Shown here: piece by piece, positions 17,939 through 27,397 of the stretch
Position numbering within the stretch: position 1 is the first letter of the stretch
Layout of the letters: the number at the start of each line of letters is the position of its first letter
Assembly (NCBI GenBank): GCA_013335535.1
Contig: JAAXVL010000006.1
Coordinates: 62,001 to 126,000, forward strand
Direction of reading: 5' to 3'
DNA: 64,000 nt
DNA from: Azonexaceae bacterium
GTDB lineage: Bacteria > Pseudomonadota > Gammaproteobacteria > Burkholderiales > Rhodocyclaceae
Position numbers and translations under genes: made by a program
The notes under the pieces: generated by a model
What the model saw: the letters and a program-made list of their open reading frames with translations, nothing else
What the model was told of the DNA's origin: nothing
Databases searched by the model: none

Positions 17939-18370
17939 CAACATGACGGTTTCCCGAAGCAATCAACCAGACCGCCCGGTGACGAGGCTCATCGCTGCAT
18001 CCCGGCATCATCTTCAATTCGCAAACTGACACCAATGCACCTAATCCGTCTGTTCTAAATCTCGTTGCGTACCAAGGGTAAAGCCTCGTATAGTGCGTTT
18101 CCAGCAACCAAGGAAGCAATTCATCACTATTTTTTATAAAAATTAACGAATTTAACTAAATTTATCTGAATTTTGGCTTTTTTGAATTAGATAACGACTA
18201 CTTCTAATGAAACTTGTTACATTGATACGTAGTCTTTGTGAAATAGTGCACAAGCAAAATATGCTGGAGTCCATACAATTTGCATTGTGCCACGCAAATA
18301 CGCGTTAGGGGCCACGCAGGCGCAAGCTGACGACTTGGCAACAAATGTATCAAGGGGATGCAGGGGTATC
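17939..18370. other. 432-base intergenic stretch upstream of the EPS sugar transferase
   Basis: No convincing gene was found. The first half has composition like the neighbouring genes but only short frames. The second half (18120-18260) is strongly AT-rich, as expected for a promoter region, and contains the CRP-like site listed separately. No intrinsic terminator was recognised after the decarboxylase, so transcription may continue from the ligase-decarboxylase pair. Confidence 0.5.
18237..18252. promoter_or_regulatory. CRP-like site upstream of the sugar transferase/prsKRT operon
   Basis: TGTGA-aatagt-GCACA matches TGTGA-N6-TCACA at 9 of 10 half-site positions. It lies in the AT-rich leader 119 bases before the sugar transferase ATG at 18371. 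Together with the perfect site at 14994 it suggests that a CRP-family protein acts on both arms of the EPS locus. This is inferred from sequence only. Confidence 0.45.
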
Positions 18371-19753
18371 ATGATCAGGCTGTTTAATCACTGGTTTACT
18401 TGGCGAAGCATCGCGGGGGTGCTGTTTGACTTTTCGTTCTTGATTGTCAGCCTTGTGATTGGACTGATGTGGATCAATAGCGGTCTTCCGGTCAACCCTC
18501 TGCAGGTCGTGCTATATGCCATGCTGTTTGGTCTTGTGATGCTTGCCATCAACTCCCTGCTCGGGCTCTATCAACGTGCCTCGATCCGCCCCATCACGGA
18601 AACCCGAGCCCGGGCGGTGCTGTCCATCTACCTGTCCATCCCGATTGCCTACGCACTTTACGCACTGCTACCCATTGCTGCGGTCAACCGGGATTTAATT
18701 CATCTTTCTGCAATGTCTGCCGTATTCGGCATGCTTGTAACCCGTGTCAGCGCTGCCCACGCCCCAGCCACGAAAATGCTGCGTAGGCGCATTCTGGTGT
18801 TCGGCACAGGGCAACAGGCATTGGCCGTCAAGCGCGCACTCGATCACTCCGACCCATCCGCCGAGATCATTGGCTTCTTCCCTGGCAGCAATGAAGATAA
18901 GCCATTGGTTTCACCTACCATGATTCTCAGCCGCAACTGCTCATTGACGGATACAACTCGCAATCTCAAGGTCGATGAAATCGTCGTAGCACTTAGCGAA
19001 CGCCGTGGAGGCTCCATGCCCATGCGCGAACTGCTCGACTGCAAATTGCAAGGCATCAAGGTTATGGATCTGGCGAGCCATTTCGAACAGACACTTGGGC
19101 AGATACGGTTGGACTCGCTTTATGCGGGCTGGCTGATTTTTGGCGACGGTTTCGGCCAAGGTGTATTCCGCACAATCGTCAAACGGCTTTTCGATATTAT
19201 CTGCGCTAGCATCTTGATCGTACTGGCATTGCCTATCATGCTGGTGGCAACCATTCTGATCGTTCTGGAAGATGGCTTTCCGCTGCTTTACCGGCAAGAA
19301 CGCGTTGGCGTCAACGGAAGGTTGTTCAACGTCATCAAGTTTCGCAGCATGCGACGTGATGCCGAAAAAGACGGAAAACCGATCTGGGCACAAGCTCAGG
19401 ACAACCGCGCAACACGCGTTGGGCACTTCATTCGCAAGTTACGCATCGACGAACTGCCTCAACTATTCAGCGTTCTTAAAGGTGACATGAGCCTCGTTGG
19501 CCCCCGCCCGGAACGCCCTTTCTTTGTTGATCAGTTGACCAAGGAAATCCCCTTTTACGCCGTACGGCACAGCGTCAAACCCGGCGTCACAGGGTGGGCG
19601 CAAGTCCGCTATCACTACGGCGCGACGGTTGAAGACTCTGCAGAAAAGCTGCAGTACGATCTGTATTATGTCAAGAATCACTCCCTGTTTCTGGACATGG
19701 TGGTTCTTTTCGAAACCGTGGGTGTCGTACTAACCGGTAAGGGCGCCCATTAA
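18371..19753 (+). CDS. PEP-CTERM/XrtA-associated initiating sugar transferase (TIGR03013-like)
   Basis: This is a 460-residue polyprenyl glycosylphosphotransferase. It has four N-terminal membrane helices, a central Rossmann-like CoA-binding region (RRRILVFGTGQQALAVKRAL), a fifth helix (ICASILIVLALPIMLVATIL) and the bacterial sugar transferase domain with YRQERVGVNGRLFNVIKFRS, RIDELPQL and SLVGPRPERP. It loads the first sugar phosphate onto undecaprenyl phosphate for the EPS. ATG at 18371 is chosen because GGGG lies 6-10 bases upstream and the first helix follows at once; the frame also opens 28 codons earlier without a good ribosome site. prsK follows 39 bases later. Confidence 0.92.
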   Translation: MIRLFNHWFTWRSIAGVLFDFSFLIVSLVIGLMWINSGLPVNPLQVVLYAMLFGLVMLAINSLLGLYQRASIRPITETRARAVLSIYLSIPIAYALYALLPIAAVNRDLIHLSAMSAVFGMLVTRVSAAHAPATKMLRRRILVFGTGQQALAVKRALDHSDPSAEIIGFFPGSNEDKPLVSPTMILSRNCSLTDTTRNLKVDEIVVALSERRGGSMPMRELLDCKLQGIKVMDLASHFEQTLGQIRLDSLYAGWLIFGDGFGQGVFRTIVKRLFDIICASILIVLALPIMLVATILIVLEDGFPLLYRQERVGVNGRLFNVIKFRSMRRDAEKDGKPIWAQAQDNRATRVGHFIRKLRIDELPQLFSVLKGDMSLVGPRPERPFFVDQLTKEIPFYAVRHSVKPGVTGWAQVRYHYGATVEDSAEKLQYDLYYVKNHSLFLDMVVLFETVGVVLTGKGAH

Positions 19754-19792
19754 AATTTGTCACGCTCATTCGTGACCTGAAAAGTCCACTGC

Positions 19793-21904
19793 ATGGAAAT
19801 CACAAGTGCCTCGCTGATTATCTGGAGCTATGGGCTTGCCGCCTTCGGCTACCTGGCACTTTGGATTTACCTGATCTCGTTCGGTGCCGATTGGCGATCG
19901 GGTTTGCACACCCGGCGCATGGTTTCCGTCGCCATCATGTCGACCTTGTGGGCTTCTGCCGGCTTCCTCTATACCTACAGCGGAAATACTCTGGCTCTAA
20001 TCGCTGCATCCCTCGCCGATGTCGCCAAATACGGCGTCTGGTACCTTTTCCTGGTAACACTGCTTGCCCCAACCGACAAACAGGACGACAAGCCATTTCT
20101 CCCATCTTGGCTACCTGCGATCTGCTGGACTTTGGTTTTTGCGGGTATCGTTCTTCATTTTTCAGTCACGCTTCGCCTCATATCGCCAGCGGAATGGTTA
20201 CGCCTCCTGTTTTTCCACGGACTCGCCGAAGCAGTAATCGGCTTGGTGCTTGTCGAGCAGCTATTTCGTACCGTTTCCGAGGATTCTCGCTGGAACATTA
20301 AGCCGCTCTGTTTAGCTCTTTTCTTTCAATTCGCCTTTGATGTCTATCTGTTTTCCGAAGCCGTGATGTTTAGCCGCATCGACAGAGATGCACTGGCCGT
20401 CAGGGGTTTTGTCCATGCGATAACCATTCCCCTACTCATGATGGCTACCGACCGAGCTAGAGACTGGACATCAAAAATCCGTCTTTCACAGAAAGCTGCC
20501 TTCCATTCAGCCACCCTCCTTCTTGCGGGGCTTTACCTCCTTTTCACGGCCGGCGTCGGCTATTACGTGCGTTATTTCGGTGGTGAATGGGGTCGCGCAT
20601 TCCAGTTGGCCCTAATATTCGCAGGACTTCTTCTGCTTGGTGTACTGCTGGTTTCCGGATCGATGCGCGCCAAGATGAAAGTGCTGGTCGGCAAACATTT
20701 TTTCCGCTATCGCTACGACTACCGTGAAGAGTGGCTGCGCTTTACCCAAACGTTGACCGAGCAGGAGTCGCCGCAAGCCTTGGGACAACAGGTCATTCGC
20801 GGTCTGGCCAACATGGTTGAAAGTCCCGCTGGAACCCTATGGCTTCGGGAAACCGGCAATCCAATCTATCGACAAAGTGCGCGCTGGAATCTTCCGGAAT
20901 GCGTTGCCCAAGAGGCGCAAGATTCGTCGCTCTGCCGATTTCTTTTCGCCAGTGGATGGATCGTCAATCTTGAGGAATACCGCAGCTACCCGGCTCGCTA
21001 CAACAATCTGGATATTCCAGGATGGCTTTCGGACCTGCCGAACGCCTGGCTGATCGTTCCATTGATGGCCGGGAATGAAATGCAGGGATTTGTCATTCTG
21101 GCCAGTTCGCGTACCCCGATCAATGTCAACTGGGAGGTCAACGATCTGCTGCGCGCTGCAGGTTGCCAGGCAGCCAGTTATCTTGCCAGGATGCAGGCCA
21201 CAGAAGCACTGCTTGAGGTGCGCAAATTCGATGCGTTCAACAAAATGTCCGCCTTCGTAGTTCACGACCTGAAGAATATAGTGACGCAACTTTCGCTGAT
21301 GCTCAAGAATGCCGAGCGCCACAGCGATAACCCGGAATTCCAGCAGGACATGCTGATGACCGTCGGCCACGCAGTCGAACGCATGCGCCAGCTCATGATG
21401 CAGTTGCGGGAAGGCGCTGCCCCCCCGGGGGGCATCTGTGGTGTTAATCTTGCAGATGTCATCCAGCGCATTCAAAAGGACAAAATGAATCAGGGAAGAG
21501 CCATCGAAACACAGATACAGGATCGATTAATAGCTCGCGGCCACGAGGAACGACTCGAAAGAGTCATCGGTCATCTCGTCCAAAATGCCATCGATGCCTC
21601 ACCCCAAGGAGCTCGCGTGTGGGCTTTGCTCGAACGCCGTAATGACAAGGCTGCCATTGAAGTTGGCGACGATGGTCATGGGATGACTCAGGAGTTCATC
21701 CGCGACCGCCTCTTCAAGCCTTTTCAGAGTACCAAGGATGCAGGCATGGGAATTGGCGCCTACGAGAGTGCGCAATACATCCGAGAGTTGGGTGGCGACA
21801 TGCAGGTCGATAGCGAACCGGGCAAAGGAACGCGCATTACCGTCACACTCCCGCTTTTTGTCATTCGCACCGAATCCGATCTTCACGAGCAGGAAGCCGC
21901 ATGA
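19793..21904 (+). CDS. prsK: XrtA/PEP-CTERM histidine kinase PrsK
   Basis: This is a 703-residue membrane kinase. About eight N-terminal helices (residues 5-300) are followed by a GAF-like domain (about 320-465), a histidine-phosphotransfer helix with VVHDLKNIV (His about 490), and an ATPase domain with N-box QNAIDAS, G1 DGHGM and G2 GMGIGAY. It is the known partner of the sigma-54 regulator PrsR, whose gene it overlaps by four bases (ATGA). Together they are thought to control PEP-CTERM genes. The signal is not known; the multi-helix sensor suggests something in the membrane or envelope. Confidence 0.93.
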   Translation: MEITSASLIIWSYGLAAFGYLALWIYLISFGADWRSGLHTRRMVSVAIMSTLWASAGFLYTYSGNTLALIAASLADVAKYGVWYLFLVTLLAPTDKQDDKPFLPSWLPAICWTLVFAGIVLHFSVTLRLISPAEWLRLLFFHGLAEAVIGLVLVEQLFRTVSEDSRWNIKPLCLALFFQFAFDVYLFSEAVMFSRIDRDALAVRGFVHAITIPLLMMATDRARDWTSKIRLSQKAAFHSATLLLAGLYLLFTAGVGYYVRYFGGEWGRAFQLALIFAGLLLLGVLLVSGSMRAKMKVLVGKHFFRYRYDYREEWLRFTQTLTEQESPQALGQQVIRGLANMVESPAGTLWLRETGNPIYRQSARWNLPECVAQEAQDSSLCRFLFASGWIVNLEEYRSYPARYNNLDIPGWLSDLPNAWLIVPLMAGNEMQGFVILASSRTPINVNWEVNDLLRAAGCQAASYLARMQATEALLEVRKFDAFNKMSAFVVHDLKNIVTQLSLMLKNAERHSDNPEFQQDMLMTVGHAVERMRQLMMQLREGAAPPGGICGVNLADVIQRIQKDKMNQGRAIETQIQDRLIARGHEERLERVIGHLVQNAIDASPQGARVWALLERRNDKAAIEVGDDGHGMTQEFIRDRLFKPFQSTKDAGMGIGAYESAQYIRELGGDMQVDSEPGKGTRITVTLPLFVIRTESDLHEQEAA

Positions 21905-23259
21905 GTACGGAAAAAACCCGCTCCCTTCTCATTGTCGAAGACGATCTTGCGTTGCAAAAGCAGCTCCGCTGGTCTTTTGACCAATTTGAGACGTTGACCG
22001 CAGCTGATCGTGAAAGCGCACTGACACAAATACACCGTCACTGCCCTGCCGTCGTCACCATGGACTTGGGCTTGCCTCCTGATGCGGACTCCGTTTCAGA
22101 AGGTTTCCGGTTGCTAGAGCAGATTCTGGCAACCGCTCCCGACACCAAGGTCATCGTTCTCACTGGGCAGAATGACAGAGCCAACGCGCTACGCGCGATC
22201 GCCCTTGGTGCCTATGATTTCTTTGCCAAGCCCTTCGAGCCGGAAATGCTCGCGCTGACAATTGATCGCGCCTTTCGACTACATGATCTGCAGCAGGAAA
22301 ATCGTCGACTGCTGGCTGCTCAACATCCGCCAGCACTTGCCGGCCTGCTAACACGTGATGCCGGCATGCAAAAAATTTGCCGGACCATAGAAAAGGTAGC
22401 CAGCAGCAATGCAACAGTGTTGCTCCTCGGCGAAAGCGGAACCGGCAAGGAATTGCTGGCCCGGGGTCTGCATGAATCTTCGCCGCGCAGCAATGAGCGC
22501 TTTGTGGCAATAAATTGCGCAGCCATCCCGGATAATCTCCTGGAAAGTGAACTCTTTGGCTACGAGAAGGGCGCGTTTACCGGCGCAACAAAAACAACCC
22601 CTGGAAAAATCGAAACCGCCAATGGCGGCACTTTGATGCTCGATGAAATCGGCGACCTGCCCTTACCGCTTCAGGCCAAGCTGTTACGTTTTCTTCAGGA
22701 GCGCGTCATCGAACGCCTCGGTGGACGTGCTGAAATCCCGGTGGACGTACGCATTGTCTGCGCCACACATCAGGATTTGAAAACACATATCAGCAACGGC
22801 AGTTTCCGCGAGGATCTGTATTACCGACTAGCTGAAATAGTTGTCCAAATTCCCCCTTTACGCGAGCGCAGGGGAGATCCTGCGCTTATGGCCCACGCCT
22901 TCGTGCACCGTTTCGCCAACGAGCAAAAGAGGGGCAGCATGACGCTTTGTGAGGAAGCAGTTCGAGCAATAGAGACTCATCGCTGGTCCGGCAATGTTCG
23001 CGAACTGGAAAATTGCATCAAGCGCGCAGTAATCATGGCTGATGGATCTCGCATTACCCTTGAAGACATAGGTCTGGAGACAGAAGACTCTGGTGAGATC
23101 GAATTCATAGATCTGCGCAAAGTGCGTGACGAAGCCGAGCGTCAAGCCATTGTCACTGCACTTGGCCGCGCCAACGGCAATCTCCTACGGACCTCAGAAA
23201 TACTAGGTATTAGCCGGCCAACCTTGTACGACCTGATGCATCGCCTTGGTCTGAAGTAA
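21901..23259 (+). CDS. prsR: PEP-CTERM-box sigma-54 response regulator PrsR
   Basis: A receiver domain (phospho-acceptor Asp55 in TMDLGLP) is followed by an AAA+ sigma-54 activation domain with Walker A GESGTGKE, the sigma-54 contact loop GAFTGA, Walker B LMLDEIGD and the arginine-finger region DLYYRL. A Fis-type helix-turn-helix (LLRTSEILGISRPTLYDLMHRL) ends the protein. It activates RpoN promoters after phosphorylation by PrsK. Length (452) is standard. No convincing -24/-12 promoter was found in this window, so its targets may lie elsewhere. Confidence 0.94.
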   Translation: MSTEKTRSLLIVEDDLALQKQLRWSFDQFETLTAADRESALTQIHRHCPAVVTMDLGLPPDADSVSEGFRLLEQILATAPDTKVIVLTGQNDRANALRAIALGAYDFFAKPFEPEMLALTIDRAFRLHDLQQENRRLLAAQHPPALAGLLTRDAGMQKICRTIEKVASSNATVLLLGESGTGKELLARGLHESSPRSNERFVAINCAAIPDNLLESELFGYEKGAFTGATKTTPGKIETANGGTLMLDEIGDLPLPLQAKLLRFLQERVIERLGGRAEIPVDVRIVCATHQDLKTHISNGSFREDLYYRLAEIVVQIPPLRERRGDPALMAHAFVHRFANEQKRGSMTLCEEAVRAIETHRWSGNVRELENCIKRAVIMADGSRITLEDIGLETEDSGEIEFIDLRKVRDEAERQAIVTALGRANGNLLRTSEILGISRPTLYDLMHRLGLK

Positions 23260-23284
23260 CCCTTTACCCGAGAAGAAGACAACC

Positions 23285-26059
23285 ATGAAAACGTCGCGTT
23301 CACTTTTCCCGACCGTTGTTGCAGCGGCGCTCTTGGCATTGATGCTGGGTGCCTGCGGAGGCGATTCACCGGAAAGTCTGATCTTGTCCAGCAAGGACTA
23401 TCTGGCCAAGAACGATACCAAGGCTGCGGTTATCCAGTTAAAAAACGCGCTGCAAAAAAATCCAAATCTTGCCGAGGCTCGCTTCCTACTCGGTTCAGCG
23501 TTACTTGAAAGCGGTGACATTGCCGGAGCGGAAGTCGAACTACGCAAGGCGCTGGAACTCAAGCATACTCCCGACGCGACTGTTCCTCTGCTAGCTCGTG
23601 CCATGCTGGCTGCTAGCAAAGCCCAAAAACTAGTCGATGAGTTTGGCAAAACTAGGCTGACGGGCGGTGAAGCTCAGGCGTCCCTTAACACGACCCTAAG
23701 TGCTGCATATGCGTCTTTGGGGAAAGGCGACGTTGCCAGAGATCTGCTTGCTGAAGCGCTTGCCGCGAACCCTGATTATGCCCCCGCCCGTCTTGCTGAC
23801 ATAAGGGAAACAGCCGCAAAGAAAGACATCGCCGGAGCTCGTTTGAAGCTGGATGCCCTGTTGATCAAAGATCCGAACAATCCGGAAGCTCTCCTGATCA
23901 AGGGCAACCTTCTTGACTTCGACGGCGATGCTGCCGGTGCGCTGGTGCAATATCAAAAGGCTATCAGCGCGAAACCCGGTTATCTGAATGCCCACTCGGC
24001 AGCTATAGGATCGCTCCTCAAGGCAGGTAAAATCGATGAAGCCGCGAAACAACTGGATGCCCTGAAGAAAATATCCCCGAAGCATCCGCAAGTGTACCTA
24101 CTTGACGCCCAAATCAACTATCAGCGCAAAGACTACAAAGCTGCCCGGGAATCTGCTCAGCAACTGTTGAGAATTTCTCCCAATAACCCGAGCAGCCTCC
24201 AGATGGCAGGGGCCATCGAATACCAGTTGCGCTCATACCTTCAGGCAGAAACCTATCTTGCCAAGGCACTCCAGTCTGCACCCGGACTCTCGCTGGCCAG
24301 GCGCCTTCTGGTAGCCAGTCACTTGCGTACAGGCCAACCAGGAAAGGCACTTGAAACCCTCCAACCCGTCCTTGGAAGGATTGATCAGGACTCAGCACTA
24401 TTGGCTCTGGCCGGCGAAGCCTATTTGCAACAGGGAGAACCAAACAAGGCTGCTGAATATTTTGCTAAGGCCAGCAAACTGGAACCGGAAAACGCTGCAA
24501 AGAAGACATCACTCGCCTTGGCACATATGGCTCAGGGTCACTCCGATAGCGCCTATCAGGAACTTGAGCAAATTTCGGTGGCAGACAAAGGCATAACGGC
24601 CGACCTCGCGCTTATCGCCGCCCATCTCCGCAACAATCAACTGGACAAGGCCCTGAAGGCTATTGATAGCCTTGAGAAAAAACAGCCGAACAATCCGGCC
24701 ACCCACAACCTCAAAGCGCGCGCTCTTCTAGCCAAGAGAGATATAGCAGGCGCCCGCCAGAGCTTTGAAAAAGCCGTATCGATCACACCAACATTCTTCC
24801 CGGCGGTGGCCAGCCTGGCCACCCTGGATCTACTCGACAAGAAGCCTGACGATGCGCGCAAGCGCTTTGAGACTGTCATCAGTGCCGACCCGAAAAACAC
24901 GCAGGCGCTGCTCGCCTTGGCTGAACTCAAGGCTACCGACGGTGGTACGCCCGACGAAGTTTCTTCCCTGATCGGCAAAGCCATCAGCGCGGCCCCCAGC
25001 GAACCAGCTCCCCGGCTCGCCTTAATTCAGTATTACCTCAAACTCAAGGAATACAAGAAGGCCTTGACTGCTGCCAATGAGGCATCCAGCGCCATCCAAG
25101 ACAAACCAGAAATTCTTGATGCACTTGGCCGTTCACAGCAACTTGCTGGCGACTTAAACCAGGCCCAGATCACCTACGGAAAGCTTGCCTCCCTTCAACC
25201 GGCCTCACCATTGCCATTCCTCCGCCTGGCCGAAATTCAATTCGCGAACAAGAACAAGGAAGATGGAATCAAGAGTCTCAAGAAAGCCCTTGAAATAAAG
25301 CCCGATATCGTGGAGGCACAGCGTGCGCTGCTCCTGATTGCCATGGAAGGTAAGAACACGAAGAATGCGCTCGAAATCGCCCGGACAGTACAAAAGCAGC
25401 GTCCCAAGGAAGCGGTTGGCTATGTGCTTGAGGGTGACATCCACGCATTTGGCAAAGCCTGGCCCGAGGCGATCAGTATTTTCCGAAGTGGCCTGAAACA
25501 GGTTGCAGCCCCCGAACTCGCCATCAAGCTTCATGGCTCCTTGATTGCATCTGGAAATGCCGCTGAAGCAGACAAAACAGCAGGTACGTGGCTGAAGGAG
25601 CATCCAAAAGATACCGCCTTCCGGATGTATCTGGGTGACCGTGCTTCAGGACAAAAGAATTTCGCCCAAGCCGTGAATCATTACCAGACAGCTTTGGAAC
25701 TTCAGCCCAATAATGCATTGATCCTTAACAATCTCGCCTGGGCATCGGGCCAGGTGAAGTCTCCAAAAGCACTCGAGTATGCAGAAAAAGCCAATCAGCT
25801 CGCACCAAATCAACCAGCATTCATGGACACCTTGGCAACATTGCTCGCCGATAAAGGGGACACGGCCAAGGCTGTTGAGTTACTCCGCAAAGCACTAACA
25901 ACTGCACCTCAGGCAAGTGCGATCCAGCTCAATCTGGCCAAGGTCCTGATAGCCTCAGGCAAGAAGGATGAAGCGCGCAAGGAACTGGAAGCGCTGACAA
26001 AACTGGGCGACAAATTCCCGAGCCAGGCCGAAGTCAGCCGGTTGCTCAAATCCCTTTGA
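23285..26059 (+). CDS. prsT: XrtA/PEP-CTERM TPR lipoprotein PrsT
   Basis: The 924 residues begin with a lipoprotein signal peptide ending in the lipobox LGAC (Cys near residue 25). The rest is a long array of tetratricopeptide repeats (many A-x-x-x-L-x-P-x-N/D-x-x-A units). By family it is the PrsT protein encoded with PrsK and PrsR in exosortase A loci, and is likely a periplasmic or outer-membrane-facing scaffold for polysaccharide export or PEP-CTERM protein handling. It follows prsR by 25 bases with GAAGAAGAC before the ATG. Confidence 0.92.
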   Translation: MKTSRSLFPTVVAAALLALMLGACGGDSPESLILSSKDYLAKNDTKAAVIQLKNALQKNPNLAEARFLLGSALLESGDIAGAEVELRKALELKHTPDATVPLLARAMLAASKAQKLVDEFGKTRLTGGEAQASLNTTLSAAYASLGKGDVARDLLAEALAANPDYAPARLADIRETAAKKDIAGARLKLDALLIKDPNNPEALLIKGNLLDFDGDAAGALVQYQKAISAKPGYLNAHSAAIGSLLKAGKIDEAAKQLDALKKISPKHPQVYLLDAQINYQRKDYKAARESAQQLLRISPNNPSSLQMAGAIEYQLRSYLQAETYLAKALQSAPGLSLARRLLVASHLRTGQPGKALETLQPVLGRIDQDSALLALAGEAYLQQGEPNKAAEYFAKASKLEPENAAKKTSLALAHMAQGHSDSAYQELEQISVADKGITADLALIAAHLRNNQLDKALKAIDSLEKKQPNNPATHNLKARALLAKRDIAGARQSFEKAVSITPTFFPAVASLATLDLLDKKPDDARKRFETVISADPKNTQALLALAELKATDGGTPDEVSSLIGKAISAAPSEPAPRLALIQYYLKLKEYKKALTAANEASSAIQDKPEILDALGRSQQLAGDLNQAQITYGKLASLQPASPLPFLRLAEIQFANKNKEDGIKSLKKALEIKPDIVEAQRALLLIAMEGKNTKNALEIARTVQKQRPKEAVGYVLEGDIHAFGKAWPEAISIFRSGLKQVAAPELAIKLHGSLIASGNAAEADKTAGTWLKEHPKDTAFRMYLGDRASGQKNFAQAVNHYQTALELQPNNALILNNLAWASGQVKSPKALEYAEKANQLAPNQPAFMDTLATLLADKGDTAKAVELLRKALTTAPQASAIQLNLAKVLIASGKKDEARKELEALTKLGDKFPSQAEVSRLLKSL

Positions 26060-26106
26060 GATTCAATTTCGAAACAAACAAACATTAGATAGATACAGGA
26101 ATCAAC

Positions 26107-27387
26107 ATGACGACAATTGCTGTAGTAGGTCTGGGATATGTCGGGTTACCGCTCGCTGTCGAATTCGGCAAGAAATTCCGGACGATCGGCTTTGACCTTT
26201 CACAGGCAAAAATTGACAGCTATAAGCGCCACATCGATCCGACGGGCGAAGTTAGCAGCGAAGACCTCAAGGCGGCAACACAACTCACCGTCTCGACCAA
26301 TGCCAGTTCCCTGCGTGAGGCGGACTTCGTCATCGTTGCTGTCCCTACGCCGGTAGACGATGCTCACCAACCAGACTTTAGCCCCCTTGTCGGCTCTTCA
26401 ACCACAGTAGGCCGCAACCTTAAACAAGGCGCAATCGTGGTTTACGAATCGACTGTTTACCCAGGCGCTACCGAAGAAGTTTGCATCCCGATTCTCGAAA
26501 AAGAATCCGGCAAAACCTGGAAAAAAGACTTCTTCGTCGGCTATTCGCCGGAGCGTATCAACCCGGGCGACAAGGAACGTACCGTCACAAAGATCGTTAA
26601 GGTGGTTTCTGGCGACACCCCGGCAACGCTCGACAAGGTCAAGGAAATCTACGGTAGCGTGATTACCGCAGGCGTCTATCCGGCCTCTAACATTAAGGTT
26701 GCCGAAGCCGCCAAGGTCATCGAAAACACCCAACGAGACCTCAACATCGCCCTAATGAACGAACTCGCTATCATTTTCGACAAGATCGGGATCGACACAC
26801 TCGAAGTGCTCCAGGCTGCCGGGACCAAGTGGAATTTTCTACCGTTCCGCCCCGGCCTGGTTGGCGGCCATTGCATCGGTGTAGACCCCTACTACCTGAC
26901 GCACAAGGCTCAGAAGCTTGGCTATCACCCTGAAGTCATCCTGGCTGGCCGGCGTATCAATGACGGCATGGGCAAATTCGTTGCCGAACAAACCATCAAG
27001 ATGCTCGTCCATGCCGGTCACCCGATCAAGGACCAACCTATCATCGTGCTCGGCCTGACCTTCAAGGAAGACTGCCCTGACCTACGCAACTCCCGAGTCA
27101 TCGACGTCATCAGAGAACTCGAATCCTACGGCGCCAAAGTGCTGGTACATGACCCGGTGGCCGACACCGCCGAGGCGCATCATGAATATGGCGTCGACCT
27201 CGTCGCTTGGGAAAATCTGCCCAAGGCAGCCGCGATAGTTGTTGCTGTCAATCACAAGCAGTACAAGGCACTTACAACCGCCGAATTCACGGCTAAACTG
27301 AAATCTGATGGCGTGATTACCGACGTCAAGAGCATGCTGGACTACAACGCTTTTGTGAATACAGGCATTACAGTTTGGCGTTTGTAA
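26107..27387 (+). CDS. tviB: UDP-N-acetylhexosamine 6-dehydrogenase, TviB/WbpO-like
   Basis: This is a 426-residue NAD-dependent nucleotide-sugar dehydrogenase. N-terminal Rossmann motif is VGLGYVGLPLAVEFGKK, with the VPTPVD and YESTVYPGATEE segments, catalytic Cys in GGHCIGVDPYYL and the C-terminal GLTFKEDCPDLRNSR. Residue pattern and length match the Vi-antigen TviB/WbpO branch, which oxidises UDP-GlcNAc or UDP-GalNAc to the uronic acid, rather than UDP-glucose dehydrogenase. It supplies a uronic-acid donor for the EPS, so an acidic polysaccharide is expected. It lies 47 bases after prsT. Confidence 0.85.
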   Translation: MTTIAVVGLGYVGLPLAVEFGKKFRTIGFDLSQAKIDSYKRHIDPTGEVSSEDLKAATQLTVSTNASSLREADFVIVAVPTPVDDAHQPDFSPLVGSSTTVGRNLKQGAIVVYESTVYPGATEEVCIPILEKESGKTWKKDFFVGYSPERINPGDKERTVTKIVKVVSGDTPATLDKVKEIYGSVITAGVYPASNIKVAEAAKVIENTQRDLNIALMNELAIIFDKIGIDTLEVLQAAGTKWNFLPFRPGLVGGHCIGVDPYYLTHKAQKLGYHPEVILAGRRINDGMGKFVAEQTIKMLVHAGHPIKDQPIIVLGLTFKEDCPDLRNSRVIDVIRELESYGAKVLVHDPVADTAEAHHEYGVDLVAWENLPKAAAIVVAVNHKQYKALTTAEFTAKLKSDGVITDVKSMLDYNAFVNTGITVWRL

Positions 27388-27397
27388 GGAGTTCTCG

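Noticed and set aside
18120-18370. Sigma-54 promoter before the EPS sugar transferase
   Set aside because: No GG-N10-GC pair with acceptable flanks was found; the CRP-like site fits better.
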